Shown piece by piece: positions 12,545 through 42,620 of a stretch of 64,000 bases of DNA. The notes under the pieces are model-generated. The model was not told the DNA's origin and did no database searches. It saw nothing but the letters and a program-made list of their open reading frames with translations. Origin of the DNA: Chrysogorgia sp. JL179-B06 (taxonomy: Eukaryota > Cnidaria > Anthozoa > Scleralcyonacea > Chrysogorgiidae); the NCBI GenBank assembly GCA_035772405.1, contig JAYKKM010000071.1:214001-278000 (forward strand), written 5' to 3'. The position numbers and the translations under genes are program-made. The stretch's first letter is position 1, and every line of letters starts with the position of its first letter.

Positions 12545-13175
12545 TATTTCAAGTTGATTGATATTCAAATTAAATAACATCACACGTGCATAATGACTTA
12601 TCGGAGAAGGTTAAAGATATATATGTCTTTGCCAAGGTTAAAGATATATATCTTTGCTAAGGTTAAAGATATATATGTTATTTACTGGCTGGGAGGACCG
12701 TACTGGAAAAATATTTTCCCGAAGTCTCAGAAGCTTCTGAGACTGAGGGAAAATATTTTTCCAGTACGGACCGACCAAAACGGTAAATAACGTGTTTATT
12801 TTTTTCGAGCAAAGTCAAAAAAATTGCAATTTTTTGGCGCGAAAAGTTGCGAGAGGTCCGTACTGGTGTGATACGGACCTCGTACTCAGCCAATCAAAAG
12901 GCTCTATTTTAGTTACGGACCTGAGTTACGGACCTCAAAAAAAAAAAGTAGTATATATCTTTGCTAAGGTTAAAGATATATATCTTTGCCAAGGTTAAAG
13001 ATGTATATATCTTTGCTATTGTCAACAGAAATCACTTGAAAATCTACATGGTTGGTGTTGTGGGAGAAACACAAGCGCACATGCTTCCTTCGAATTAATT
13101 TTTGTTATAGATAATAGCAAAGACATAGAACTTCTCTGATAGGTCATTATGCACGTGTGGTGTCACGTGTGGTGT
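12545..13175. mobile_element. Foldback MITE with nested GGTCCGTAC hairpins
   Basis: The outer parts (GCATAATGACTTATCGGAGA and CTCTGATAGGTCATTATGC) match the 480-bp MITE at 28,011-28,493. The middle holds hairpin H7 (12,677-12,791) and a second GGTCCGTAC pair (12,855-12,935), indicating insertion of one family into another. Confidence 0.65.
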
Positions 13176-13182
13176 CAAGAAT

Positions 13183-13280
13183 CTACTGATTCTTATCTAT
13201 TGATTTCTTTATTGTTCTATATCTTAATATTATGTAATTGTGACAAATTCATTAAATTCAAAAAAATTCAAATTCAAAGA
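13183..13280 (+). mobile_element. LINE 3' tail fragment at duplication junction
   Basis: The LINE tail begins here directly after a repeated GTGTGGTGTCA, at the left edge of the second 6.74-kb block. It corresponds to about 6,441-6,540 of the first block. Confidence 0.6.
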
Positions 13281-14029
13281 AATGTTTGGAGATCAATATC
13301 CTATCTAAATGTTGATACTCGCGGGCTTAATTATGGGCTAATATTTATGGCGAATAATTGAGTTGCTATGGCTACGACGTTGCTAATGTACTACTTCATC
13401 TGTAATGAACACCTTTAGTTTTACAAGGCTTTGGACGCTTTTTAAATATAGGAACACCTTCCAATATGTGTATAGGTTATCATATGAGGGATAAGGTGAT
13501 AGCAGTTTTATCACTTGAGGATGATATCATAATTGTCATGAGTGAGCGCAGCGAACGAGGGAGGAAGTTTAAGATCTATGACGCGGCAACTTCGACGGCG
13601 TGGCCCTCAAAACGTTAAGCAGCAGTGTGAATTTAAGCATTTGAAAGAAGCCATGGTAAATTGACTACCGTATTTGATGTTTGAAGCTTGTTTTATGACC
13701 TCCAAAACGCTCCAGTTCTGCTAAAACGATTGTAGTGTTTGAGCTGAAGTCAACATTAAGGAACAGCTCTCATCTCTCAGCGAGTTCACGTCATCCTGAA
13801 GACGTGAAAATGCTCAGAGTTGTGTTGTAAACTGAACGAGGACGGCGTTGAGAATACTCTTGGGACTACAAATTATTCATTCTCTTTGTTTCGTATGAAG
13901 AATTCTTTGTTTTGAAGGCCACGTCGTCGAGGTTGCCACGTCGTAGATCTTAAAGTCTCTAATTATGATATCGTACCGAGAGGGATAAAACTGATATCAC
14001 CGAGTCACGAGTATGATAACCTTTTTATC

Positions 14030-14478
14030 ACATACTGTTATTCTGTATCTATTGATACTACCCAGTACTTCGCGGACATTCGTGCTCCTCGTTATAACAC
14101 ACGTAACTCCGATGTAAATAACTTGTTTCCAAAAATTGATCAGAAACAGGACTATTTCCGTAATTCATATTTTCCTAGATGAGCCAAAATGTGGAATGCT
14201 CTTCCTCCACATATTAAAGCATGTAACTCGTTATCTACCTTTAAATTGAAATTGTATTCAATGTATAAAGGCAAGTTGACTACATATTGTCCACCTTACA
14301 TTACTACTTACTTATATTTAGGGGTTTGATCTCAATTGAAACGCAAGTTCTGTTTCTTATCCCTGTCACATTTGTAAATACTATCCACTGATTCTTATCT
14401 ATTGATTTCTTTATTGTTCTATATCTTAATATTATGTAATTGTGACAAATTCATTAAATTCAAAAAAATTCAAATTCA
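14030..14478 (+). mobile_element. LINE 3' end (array copy in second block)
   Basis: Near-identical to the copy at 7290-7745, carried along by the 6.74-kb block duplication. Confidence 0.65.
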
Positions 14479-15402
14479 AAGAAATGTTTGGAGACCAATA
14501 TCCTATCTAAATGTTGATACTCGCGGACTTAATTATGGGCTAATATTTATGGCGAATAATTGAGTTGCTATGGCTACGACGTTGCTAATGTACTACTACA
14601 TCTGTAATGAACACCTTTAGTTTTACAAGGCTTTGGACGCTTTTTAAATATAGGAATACCTTCCAATATGTGTATAGGTTATCATATGAGGGATAAGGTG
14701 ATAGCAGTTTTACCACTTGAGGATGATATCATAATTGTCAGGAGTGAGCGCAGCGAACGAGGGAGGAAGTTTAAGATCTACGACGACGGAAACTTCGACG
14801 ACGTGGCCCTCAAAACGTTAAGAAGCAGCGTGAATTTAAGCATTTGAAATAAGCCATGGTAAATTGACTGCCGTATATGAGGTTTGAAGCTTGTTTTATG
14901 ACTTCCAAATCGCTAAAAACGATTGTAGTGTTTGAGCTGAAGTCAACATTAAGGAACAGCTCTCGTCTCTCAGTGAGTTCACGTCGTCCTAAAGACGTGA
15001 AAATGCTCAGAGTTGCGTTGTAAATAGAACGAGGACGGTGTTGAGAATACTCTTGGGACTACAAATTATTCATTCTCTTTGTTTCGCATGAAGAATTCTT
15101 TGTTTTGAAGGCCACGTTGTCGAGGTTGTCGCGTCGTATAGATCTTAAAGTCTCTAATTATGATATCGTACCGAGAGGGATAAAACTGATATCACCGAGC
15201 CACGAGTATGATAACCTTTTTATCACATACTAGTGTCTATATCAGGATGATAAACAGAGGGAAATAAAAACGATATGCTGTTATCAACCTGATAAAGACA
15301 CATAGTATGTGATAAATATATATATATATACAAAGTTGCATGTTTTTACAATCTCTTAAAGACACAAGGTGTTTTTACATAAGAAGAACGTTCTCAGTCC
15401 AT

Positions 15403-16326
15403 TTACTTTCGACACAAACGACGAAAAGCAACTCTATATTCTCTTTGTCTAATACTGTAAATAAATGGATTAATAATCGAATTAAACAGGGCAAGTTCCC
15501 CAAGCAAAATTCGTACCACACGAGGAAAACAGCACCAAAACTGCTCGACAAGTGATAACACAACATACGGGACAATACATACAAGCAATACCCCAATGAC
15601 AATTGCAAAGGTTTTAACCGTTTTAAATTCACGGGCCATGCGCCAGCGAGAGAAAGCTGAACTGGAACCTGCTATGGTGTCCTGCACGGAGTTGGCGATA
15701 ATTTTCCGTTTTTGATCTTGAGCGATCTTGAAGATCTTGTAGTTCAAAACAAAGATGATGGCGAATGGGATGCAAATGTAAACAAAACCCATAACAGCAT
15801 CTAAGACAATATCTGTGTGACAAACCGTAGGCAGTTTACCTTCTGTGGTGAAGAGTAAAGTCAATGGCACCAAAACTATACCAGAAATCCAGATAGCAAG
15901 CAAAACGAGATAGGCCCTCAGCCACGTTACAATCATGTCATACTTTAAAGGCCAGTTGATGAAGATAAATTTATCGACAGTTATAGCACAGAGATTTAAG
16001 ATAGAAAGAGCAACGGTTATCACCCCAACGGTTTGACTAAAGGCACAAAACACTTCCTGGTTGCTTGTAATTCCACTAACCATGCGCGTGAATTCCGTGA
16101 TCCAAATGGGATAGGATACAAAGCAGGACAAAAGATCAGTGATGGCGAGGTTAAGCACAAAGAAACTGGTTGGCGTCTTGGAATGATTGAGGAAAGCATT
16201 GTAGATGATGACACAGACGTTGCCTAATATTCCAGCAATTAGACAAAGATATTTGAAGACAATAAATGCAATAAGTGTATCGCGTGGTAGGTATAGATCA
16301 GAAGTAGTGGAGTTGAAGTTTGACAT
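15403..16326 (-). CDS. Rhodopsin-class GPCR, tandem copy 4
   Basis: Intact single-exon receptor, 307 residues from MSNFNS (an upstream in-frame ATG would add eight). Same topology as copies 1 and 2: GN (TM1), LAITD (TM2), disulfide cysteines in TM3 and ECL2, VDKF instead of DRY, CIVPY (TM6), NPFIY (TM7), basic tail. Copies 3 and 4 share differences from copies 1 and 2, such as KYLCLIAG in TM1, GVITVALSI in TM3 and IWISGIVLVPLTLL in TM4, showing they descend from one duplication. The whole 6.74-kb block around it is repeated from copy 3. Ligand unknown; variation within TM3-TM5 leaves room for ligand differences between copies. Confidence 0.9.
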   Translation of the reverse strand: MSNFNSTTSDLYLPRDTLIAFIVFKYLCLIAGILGNVCVIIYNAFLNHSKTPTSFFVLNLAITDLLSCFVSYPIWITEFTRMVSGITSNQEVFCAFSQTVGVITVALSILNLCAITVDKFIFINWPLKYDMIVTWLRAYLVLLAIWISGIVLVPLTLLFTTEGKLPTVCHTDIVLDAVMGFVYICIPFAIIFVLNYKIFKIAQDQKRKIIANSVQDTIAGSSSAFSRWRMAREFKTVKTFAIVIGVLLVCIVPYVVLSLVEQFWCCFPRVVRILLGELALFNSIINPFIYSIRQREYRVAFRRLCRK

Positions 16327-16387
16327 TTTTTTGGATTCTAAACCAAGCACGGCCGAATGCAGCTGGTAACCATATTGCAGGATTCAG

Positions 16388-16395
16388 CTTTTATA
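16388..16395 (-). promoter_or_regulatory. TATA box of GPCR copy 4
   Basis: TATAAAAG on the minus strand, about 62 bp before the start codon, as in the other copies. Confidence 0.55.
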
Positions 16396-16900
16396 GAATA
16401 GGATTACGTTGCGCTAGGGGCCTGGTAATAATAACGAAGTATATATTGCATCATGGGACTATTTATGGTGACTAAAACAAAGGTTCGTGGACCCCGGTGG
16501 TATAGTGAGAAAAATATCAAAGTGCACGCGTTTACTCTTCGACAGGTAGATAGATAGATGGATAGGGAGGTGGGTATAGGTAGGTGGGTGGGTATAGGTA
16601 GAAAAGCATTCTTGTATTCTTGCTGTGAAATAGCGTAGATTAGAATAGATTAGAATAGATTAGATAGATTAGTATAGATTAGTAGATTAGATCGCCATGA
16701 ATAATAAGCACTTTCAGAGGGACACCTGCATGAAAGCCTTATTTCGGCAGTACAGCAACTTTTTGGAGTTTTCGATTTGTTGCAACAGCAGAAATTGCGC
16801 TTACCACAGTCTACATACAATTCAATTCAATACAATTCAATACAATACAATACAATACACATACACACATACATAAAGTGCTGCGTAGACAGTGTTTTGG

Positions 16901-17185
<285 letters not shown>

Positions 17186-17212
17186 GGCAGTTTACCACCT
17201 TTTCACTTTGCT

Positions 17213-17346
<134 letters not shown>

Positions 17347-17714
17347 AGAAAAGGAAGAAATACTGAGGTTTCGAGTGGAGCCCTTCATCAGAGTAAGACG
17401 AAGGGCTCTGTTCAAAACGTCAGTATTTCGTTCATAAAATATCGGCAGTTTACCACCTTTTCACTCTGCTATATACATATGTACATATACATATATATTT
17501 GTAAAATTCATTAATAATTAATAAGGAAAATTCAAAAGAAATTAATATTTAATCAGCATCTTTAACTCAGGATAAAACATTGATTAATCAACGTTTTTAT
17601 CAAAGTTAACTTGCTCAAATTGAGCTTTTTCGGAGTTAAAATAATTTGTTTGAACCGTTTTCTACAACTTCCAAACAAAGTATGTATTATATATTCTACT
17701 CATTTTACAAGTTC

Positions 17715-19870
17715 GTTAAAACATTCGCGGCCGATGTTTACGGGCAGTTACAACGGCTCGCCATTGTAACTGCCCTGCATAAACATCGGCCGCTCATGTT
17801 TAACTGCTACATATATATATATATACATATACACAAATATGAAAGCTGCTAAGTCTCGAAAGAGGTTCATGAATTAAGATCCTAACATATACACTACAGT
17901 TCTGTTTCGAGAGAACCGACGGGTCCTCTCTGGCACCTGACGAGAGAGGACCCGTTGGTTCTCTCGAAACAGAACTGTAGTGCATATGATAGGATCTTAA
18001 TTTTTCCTTTCTGTTTATTCATTAGTTGTATAGCTCCATATTATTGTAGAGCACTACACGATTCAAGGAAACAATCCTTACTTTTACTTATTATATATAT
18101 ATATATATTTATCACATACTTGTGCTTTTATCAGGGTGATAACAGCGGGTGATAAAAACAATAAGTCCCGCTGAGAAACGATATGTCTATTTTTAGTACT
18201 TATTGTTGATTGATTATTCTAATCATCATATTCGTGACTCGGTGATATCAGTTTTATCACTTTCAGGACGATATCGTCCCTCAAGCGATAAAACTGATAT
18301 CACCTCACCCCTCATGTGATAACCTATACTTATATATAGCAAAGTGAAAAGGTGGTAAACTGCCAAGAATTTAGTGACGAGATACTGACGTTTCGAGCGG
18401 AGCCCTTACTCTGATGAAGGGCTCCGCTCGAAACGTCAGTATCTCGTCACTAAATTCTTGGCAGTTTACCACCTTTTCACTTTGCTATATATTCAAAACA
18501 CTGTCTACGCAGCACTCGACTTTTTTATACTTATATATATATATATATATATGCCCGCGATTGCAGCTGTTTGAACTAGACACTGCTCATTTAGTTGTCA
18601 GATCACTTCATTAAAACTGTTTTATACAATACTGAGTGGATTATGAGATATATTCCACATGCCATCTTTGAGATCGTATGTTTTTACGACTTAGACAACA
18701 TTTATTTTTTAAATTATTACGCCAATGAACGTATAAATATAAAACGTATTTTAAGTATAGTTCATGTCTTTTAAAGCAATAACCGTCTTAATAATAAACA
18801 ATTATTGGATGAGACTGAGCATGATATCAAGAATTATCCAGACTGAGGACAATGTTATCTACCGAAGGCTGAGGCGGATAACATTGACAGAGGTCTGGAT
18901 AATTCTTGATATCGTGTGTAAGCCGAATCCAATAATTGTTTTATTATACAATTACAAATATAGAAGCCTTTAGGGAGTTTAGGAAGTAAACATGAAGAAT
19001 TGTCTGTAGGTTTATAGCCAATCACAATCGAGATTGTATAAGCATTGTATAATAATGTCTTAAAGCAATAACCGTCTTTTAAGTAGTTCAATAGATCTCA
19101 ATAAACTGGCAGCTGTTGCACGAGCAATGTTGTTCAGCATTGTTTCAACAAGGAACTCAACATTGATGAACCAAAAATGGTTGTTCACGTTTGTTGGGCC
19201 AGGAAAAGACAGCAATGTTAGACCAAGCATGTTCACTATCGTTTTGGAGATATTTCAAGTTGATTGATATTCAAATTAAATAACATCACACGTGCATAAT
19301 GACTTATCGGAGAAGGTTAAAGATATATATGTCTTTGCCAAGGTTAAAGATATATATCTTTGCTAAGGTTAAAGATATATATGTTATTTACTGGCTGGGA
19401 GGACCGTACTGGAAAAATATTTTCCCGAAGTCTCAGAAGCTTCTGAGACTGAGGGAAAATATTTTTCCAGTACAGACCGACCAAAACGGTAAATAACGTG
19501 TTTATTTTTTTCGAGCAAAGTAAAAAAAATTGCAATTTTTTGGCGCGAAAAGTTGCGAGAGGTCCGTACTGGTGTGATACGGACCTCGTACTCAGCCAAT
19601 CAAAAGGCTCTATTTTAGTTACGGACCTGAGTTAACGGACCTCAAAAAAAAAAAAGTATATATCTTTGCTAAGGTTAAAGATATATATCTTTTGTAAGGT
19701 TAAAGATGTATATATCTTTGCTATTGTCAACAGAAATCACTCGAAAATCTACATGGTTGGTGTTGTGGGAGAAACACAGGCGCACATGCTTCCTTCGAAT
19801 TAATTTGGTTATAGTCTTATAGATAATAGCAAAGACATAGAACTTCTCTGATAGGTCATTATGCACGTGT
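17715..19870. repeat. Hairpin cluster, second block
   Basis: Holds the second copies of H1 (17,715-17,804), H2 (17,872-18,002), shrunken H4 (18,241-18,304), H5 (18,333-18,491), H6 (18,796-18,942), H7 (19,383-19,498) and the outer MITE parts to 19,870. Confidence 0.8.
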
Positions 19871-20182
19871 GGTGTCAAGTTGTTTAATTTACATATCAAA
19901 CAAAATGAAATATCTCAAAAACGAAGCAAGGAAACGAAAAACTGGCAAAGATGTGTTCTTGCCATTAAGACAAAATTAATTTTCGCTTCACGTGCAATTT
20001 AACAGTTGGCAGCACAACATTGTTCATAAGGTGTAGCACAACATTGTTCACGCCTGTCTATAACTTGTAACAGGTTGTGCGTTTTTTACGCGTTTTGTTG
20101 GCGTGATCTAAAACGAAACACGTGATCTTACAGATAGACACGTGGTCTCACAGATAGACAGAACAAGTAGTACATGCCTCAC

Positions 20183-36968
<16,786 letters not shown>

Positions 36969-36984
36969 CTTGACGAAAACGATG

Positions 36985-37160
36985 ACCGTGAGAAAAAACA
37001 AGGAGACTAAGACTATATATAATCTCCTTACCTGTACGAAAACCCGTAGGCAAATACTTCCCATGCAGCCCGTGTTGCCGATAAGTAATCGCCGGTATTA
37101 TCAGCAATAGATATTTGTATACGTGTTTTTTATATTATTTATTCAGGAAACCTACTTCAC
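36985..37160. other. Presumed MAP3K4 5' flank
   Basis: Sequence just upstream of the MAP3K4 start codon. No clear TATA box or initiator could be picked out. The DNA beyond is divergent intergenic sequence. Confidence 0.3.
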
Positions 37161-37164
37161 CATA

Positions 37165-37350
37165 ATAACCAGCTGTTGTGGTCTAGTGGTGACCACACAT
37201 GTCTATGAGCTGGGAGACACAGGTTCAAATCCTGGTTGGACCACCACTCAGGGTCTTAAAATAATTGAGGAGAAAGTGCTGCCTTTTGCAATAACTGACC
37301 AGCAGATGGTGAGACTTTCGAGTCTTCTCGGACCCCCATCGTAGGCCCTC
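37165..37350 (+). mobile_element. tRNA-derived SINE, most complete copy
   Basis: A-box TGGTCTAGTGG and B-box GGTTCAAATCC at tRNA spacing, then GGTCTTAAAATAATTGAGG, AAGTGCTGCC and GACTTTCGAGTCTTCTCGG. The same tail occurs at 25,690 and 57,960. Confidence 0.75.
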
Positions 37351-37399
37351 TGAACCCATATCAATTGGAATTCTAGCCTGTTGGGGTATTCCGTTCACC

Positions 37400-40300
37400 T
37401 AAAAGAGTGATAAAGATAGTAAACTCAGTTGTTTACAGATACCCTAATGTCCCTGGGCGCTACCCTTATTCCTGGAATTAACCACTTACCCCAACCGGAG
37501 CTGGTGGTGATATGGGACTTGACGCAATGTCTACACAATGATTTCGTTTGTTACCTTATTCTTCAGGCTCGTTTCAGCTGAATGGTCTGTTCAATTTCCT
37601 CTGCTGGCAAGTCATCAATTTTTTCCAACTATTTTCGAGCCGTGTGGTAAATGTATTATACCACATCACATTACACTTACATCCATTGAAAAGCATGAAC
37701 CTGCCACGGCTCAATTTGCAAGGCAATTAGGTACCAGATAGGAAGACTTGCCATTGCAGTCATTCCTATTGCTGATTAATATTGGAAAGCATGAACCTGC
37801 CACTGCTCAATTTGTAATAAATGTACCTTAAAAAATAGGAACACTTGCCATTGTTTCCTCATGGCCAATAGCTGATTCATAACCGTATTATTGAGCTCTT
37901 TTGCTGGTTCAGGATAATCGTCTCAGTCTGCGCACATTTTGAAACAACTCGGACGATCGAGACAATGACATGAAAATCAGGCTTAATGTTTCTTGTAATT
38001 TGTCAGCAAGAAAGTGAAATATATTTCAGAATATCTGACAAGACAAAGATGGTCTTTCAAAGATCTTACAATCTTTAAAATTTCAGATTAAGATTAACCT
38101 TGAGCCATGTCTTGATTTTCGACCATATTTGGGATACAACTGCAACATAAAAATGTTTGTCAGATCAAATGTATTTAAGTAATCTAACAGCCGATGTCTT
38201 TGATACTCTATATATTACTCCGCAACTATACCGCAATCCTTTGGTCATACATATAGGAAGAGAACAATTTAGTACGATTCACGAAGCAAAGTCATCAAGG
38301 GTGACACTTGTATTAACAATGCTGTGGCTTTGCCAGGGTCCAAGCCTACACGACACAGATGAGTTCATTTACGACGAGCTAGAGCGAATAATTCAATGTT
38401 TTTGACAACGGTGACATCTCGCATGATTTCCGTATGTTATTTTAATATTAGAAGGTATTCCCGTTCGTTTGTACGATTTGAAATATGACCGCCAGATAAG
38501 TGGTTCAATTCAGCAAATATTACAAACGTGATGTTCGATTTGGCAAAAGTGTCGCTTGGCCTGATCCTGAACAATGCCACTGCAGCTGTGTCAGTCCCGA
38601 GGCAGCATTATTATGCTATAAGGGTCTTACATAATCTTTGATTACTCCAAGTATAATTTTACAATATATCGTGGTATTTTATGAATAATTTTCATGTTGT
38701 TTTATCTGAAGCAAATATCAGATTTCTTATTCATTCACTTTAGCAATTATTTCGCCATTTTGTGTTTTTTTTTAAATTTTATTGAGATAGCACGTCATTC
38801 AAATGCACAGTTGGTTGATTAAACGCGTTTTGCCGAAAAACAATTATCACTTTCAAAAAATGACCAAATCCAACCAGCGTATCAATGTGGAATTAAGCGC
38901 ATGTTTATTATTAAAGAGTTCTTGATCTTAAAATATACTAAATCACTCCAAGTACTTGTCAACGACTTGTTTTCCGCGCCTGCTGTTCGATCAAGAGAGC
39001 TCCTCAACAGATCTCAAAGGCTTGAAGTAACAATCATTGGAAGAGTGGCATGACGATTATTGAAAAACAATTGAATGATAAATTAATCTATTCAACAGCG
39101 CGAATCATTAATTTGAATACCAGTATTTGTCGGCTGTGTATCCAGTAGAAACTAATGATGTTAGACGAAAATAAACGGGTTTATCTGTTTATGTACGGAT
39201 GAAATATATGTCGTTTTATGGTTTTAATAATACGAGATACTGTTTGATAAATTTCTGTGTCAGTGTTAAACTTTCTATGTAAACTAACTGGAGAGATAGT
39301 CCAAGACTCAAGTGCGTTGCACGTCTGCGTCGTTTAAGGTTGAAATATGTTCGCCAAGAGGCAATGACAAATGGTTAGAGCAGTTCATGCCCAAATTGAG
39401 CTTGATCTTTAAACATATTTAAGATTAATTAAGATTAAATCAAGGACAGCTTATTTTATCAGAAGTATTACCCATTAATAAGACGCTGCACGGTGCTCTG
39501 TTTTTCTCGTCAAAATTAATGTCACCAATTTTGATCTGGCATTTCGATACCAACTAGAAACGCGGCACTCGGCGCGGCTTGCTATCATGCGCGCACCAAG
39601 CGTCCAACCTCGCCGTCAAGAAAAGCCATGAAAAGAATAACACACTATACACACTTTACACACACGCTAATCCGATCAATAAAGCCAACCACAACAGAGT
39701 TATTTTAGCTGGCTAGAAGTTGTAACATGACAGACGGCAGACGGTAGTAACTCAGCATGCTACCCATTTCAAGACCGAGCAATTCATTGTTAACTAAACT
39801 AAAATACACCGGAGAAACAATTACATACAAAACGTGATGTTGTGCAGTCTGCTGACAAAAACATCATCGAGAAATGCGGCCCAACTGAGGCAACTTAAGC
39901 ATGATTTCTGATGATAGGTTCTAGTGTTTTGGTTGATCTTTATAGGATGTCATGTTTTCCACCAGGACACTTTAACGTTTAAGATAAAATCCCCGAAAAT
40001 TTGATTTAATTTGTGTCGTCGTCTGCGGACCTAGAGATTTTGTATCTTGCGCAGCATTGCAAAGCATTCCTTCGTGATCCTATCATGTTATTATTATCTC
40101 TGTACCCGCTCTGGCGAGCCGTAACGCAATTTATGCCATCGGAAACACCGCGAACTACGCAATCACATCTCAGTTAATGAACTTAAGATCGAGTCCTGCT
40201 TCCTTAGACGCCTTCGTATACGTAGCTGTCAAAGGGTTGGGAGGAGACATCACTCTGGCAGCAAGCAATAACTCAAAGTAAACCGTTACTATAGCTTGAC

Positions 40301-42600
40301 GGTCCGCTATTGGAAGCCATCACAATAAGAACTGCGAGTACAGTTACAGTGTCCTACAACGGCCAGTCAGTATGGAACTCTCTCGCGAATTTGGTAAGCA
40401 ATAGAAAAAAATATAGTCGAAATGACGCACGCAATGCTCTATAATTATACACGGGTCCAACAGCGCAAAGACAGATTTAACATAAGAGGGTTTGCGCGCA
40501 GCGAGTGTTCAACTAGCGGGAAGCTGATTTTAGTATTTTGGGTTTACAGATGGCCGGCACAGCCCACCAAAGACGCGCACAGGCATTTGCACTGAGTAAT
40601 TGGACAATTACTCGGATATGGACAAGTAATGAGAAAAAAGAGAGGCTATTATAAACGCTCAAACCTTAGAACTTAAACTCGTCAGGGTAGCTCTTTACTT
40701 AAAGACGGCTCTCATGAATGTTTTTGGTTGGTATTTGGTGTAAAACTGGAGAAATCTAGGCTGCTTTCGTTTGCGCAACGACGACAAACCAGGAAAGCAA
40801 TCATGTAAATTTGAATTCTTCGGGCTGCATCAGTGCGCAGTCGGTGTGTGCGTTGTTTGGTTTGCGTCGGTCGGTCAACGACACCGAAGTGTTTGTGAAT
40901 TTGTCGGTGTTTGCTTAAGCATTGAGTGTTTGCCATCATCAACTCAAAGCCATAAAGCTTTTCCAAGCTGTCGTCTTTGCAAAAATCATGCGCCGGACTA
41001 CATTAGAAAACTGGAATCGCGCGCAAACTGAGGGCGGTGAGCTAAAAATAGAGGGCGACAAAAGGCGTCTTCGCGCGACAAGAAATTTAAACTAAAAACA
41101 ACCCTGCTGGAAATCTTTCGCGGCCTCCTTGCTGAGCAACAATCCAAACAAGGCAAGTGTGAAACCGTAAACGAACTGTTTCCGTGAGAAGTTGTTTATT
41201 AGTCAAAATATTTGCTGGTGACATAAATATGAAAGAACTATACTGTTTAATAGTTTCCGACTGAAGACGGCAAGCAGAGTTATTTTCATTTCGGAACTAA
41301 TGATTGAAAATGATTATCTTGCGGTGGTAGTTTTTATAAAGAGTAGTGTTATTGGCTTACTAATATCTCATTATGACACAAGGTCAAGGTCCAGAAATGC
41401 ATGAAGAAATTGAGGTTGGAAGAGTCACTGTAAAGTAGTCTTCAACACCATACTAGTGATGATATATTAACGGAGTTTTCTAATGTGTCATACAATTTCT
41501 GTAAAATTGATAATGTACCCCAGATATACAGGTGATTAAATAGTCGCGCGCTTATTAAACTGACCACAATAACATACTATATGCACTTGTTGAGACGTAT
41601 ATTGGAGAACCATATTACCATTGATATATCAAAGAAACCGGCCGCACTCTTTAATTTTCTTAATGATCTAGTTTCATTTCTCATCTGATAATGTCTTCTG
41701 TTCGTCAAAATCGATCGAACAGTTTTCGCGAATTCTAAACCACGGCTTCGCAGGGCGGACGCACGCCTTCGCGCCAAAGAGCCAGGCCTCAACAGAAGAT
41801 TATTCGACCAACTGAGCTTTTTTCACCTCTACTTATTTCTGTTTAAACTATAAAATTCGACACGGGAGCTTTCAAGGCTCTAATCGGTACTACAAATGCG
41901 CCAGGAATTATGAGGAAAACATCTGGTGTTCGCGCCCATTGTAAAGATACCAACATTGATGAAACTAATTAAGATTACAGCTATGTTGATGCGTTTCGCG
42001 TGAGGTATAGCGAAGGGAAAGAAGCTGACGGAGATGAAGTGAGCGAGTGAGAGAGAATGAGTTGAGAGTTTGGGCAGCTGTTTAACGTTGGTGACATGAA
42101 GGTGATGATGACGGGCTGTTTTCAAATTATCAGCTGGATATGTGCTCATCCTTCTAGCTTCTTGTGTGTCTGGGTTGCTGGCGATGACGCCGACACGCGG
42201 CGAAGAATATCCGAGTCCACTTGCCACGTTTATTGTGAAAACATTTGCGAATAATTCAATTAATTGATTAGCTGGTAATCAGAAGACTTGTTTTATGTTA
42301 TGGGCTTTTGTTGCTTACGGTGATGGCACTACTGTAGGATGGTCAGGTGCGGCTGTGATTTGCGTTGCGCAAACCATGAAACACGAGCGTGGTTTACAAG
42401 GCATTGCGCGCACCGTTGTCGCTTTTAATCGGATGCTGGGTGTTTACAAGCGAAATCTCGAAAAAGGTGGTGAGACACATGAGCGGAAAAATTTAATTAG
42501 GGCGGTTAATTGCTCACCACCTGTGATAAAGCACATTCTTCCATTTAACGTCATATTTTAGGCAAGTGCTTTCAGTACACCATTTACGAGCTTGGCGAGA
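37400..42600. other. Divergent intergenic region between MAP3K4 and T-box gene
   Basis: About 5 kb without recognisable exons or long repeats. Open frames at 38,157-38,405 and 42,295-42,561 are short, resemble nothing I know and lack splice partners. Regulatory DNA for the T-box gene is expected here but no specific site can be named. Confidence 0.5.
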
Positions 42601-42620
42601 ACTTAAAAGCGACGTGTGTA

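Noticed and set aside
10976..12935. CRISPR-like array
   Set aside because: The repeats are individual hairpins of different sequence without regular spacers, in a eukaryotic genome.
38157..38405. 82-codon open frame in the intergenic region
   Set aside because: Short, no recognisable motif, no splice partner or repeat relationship.
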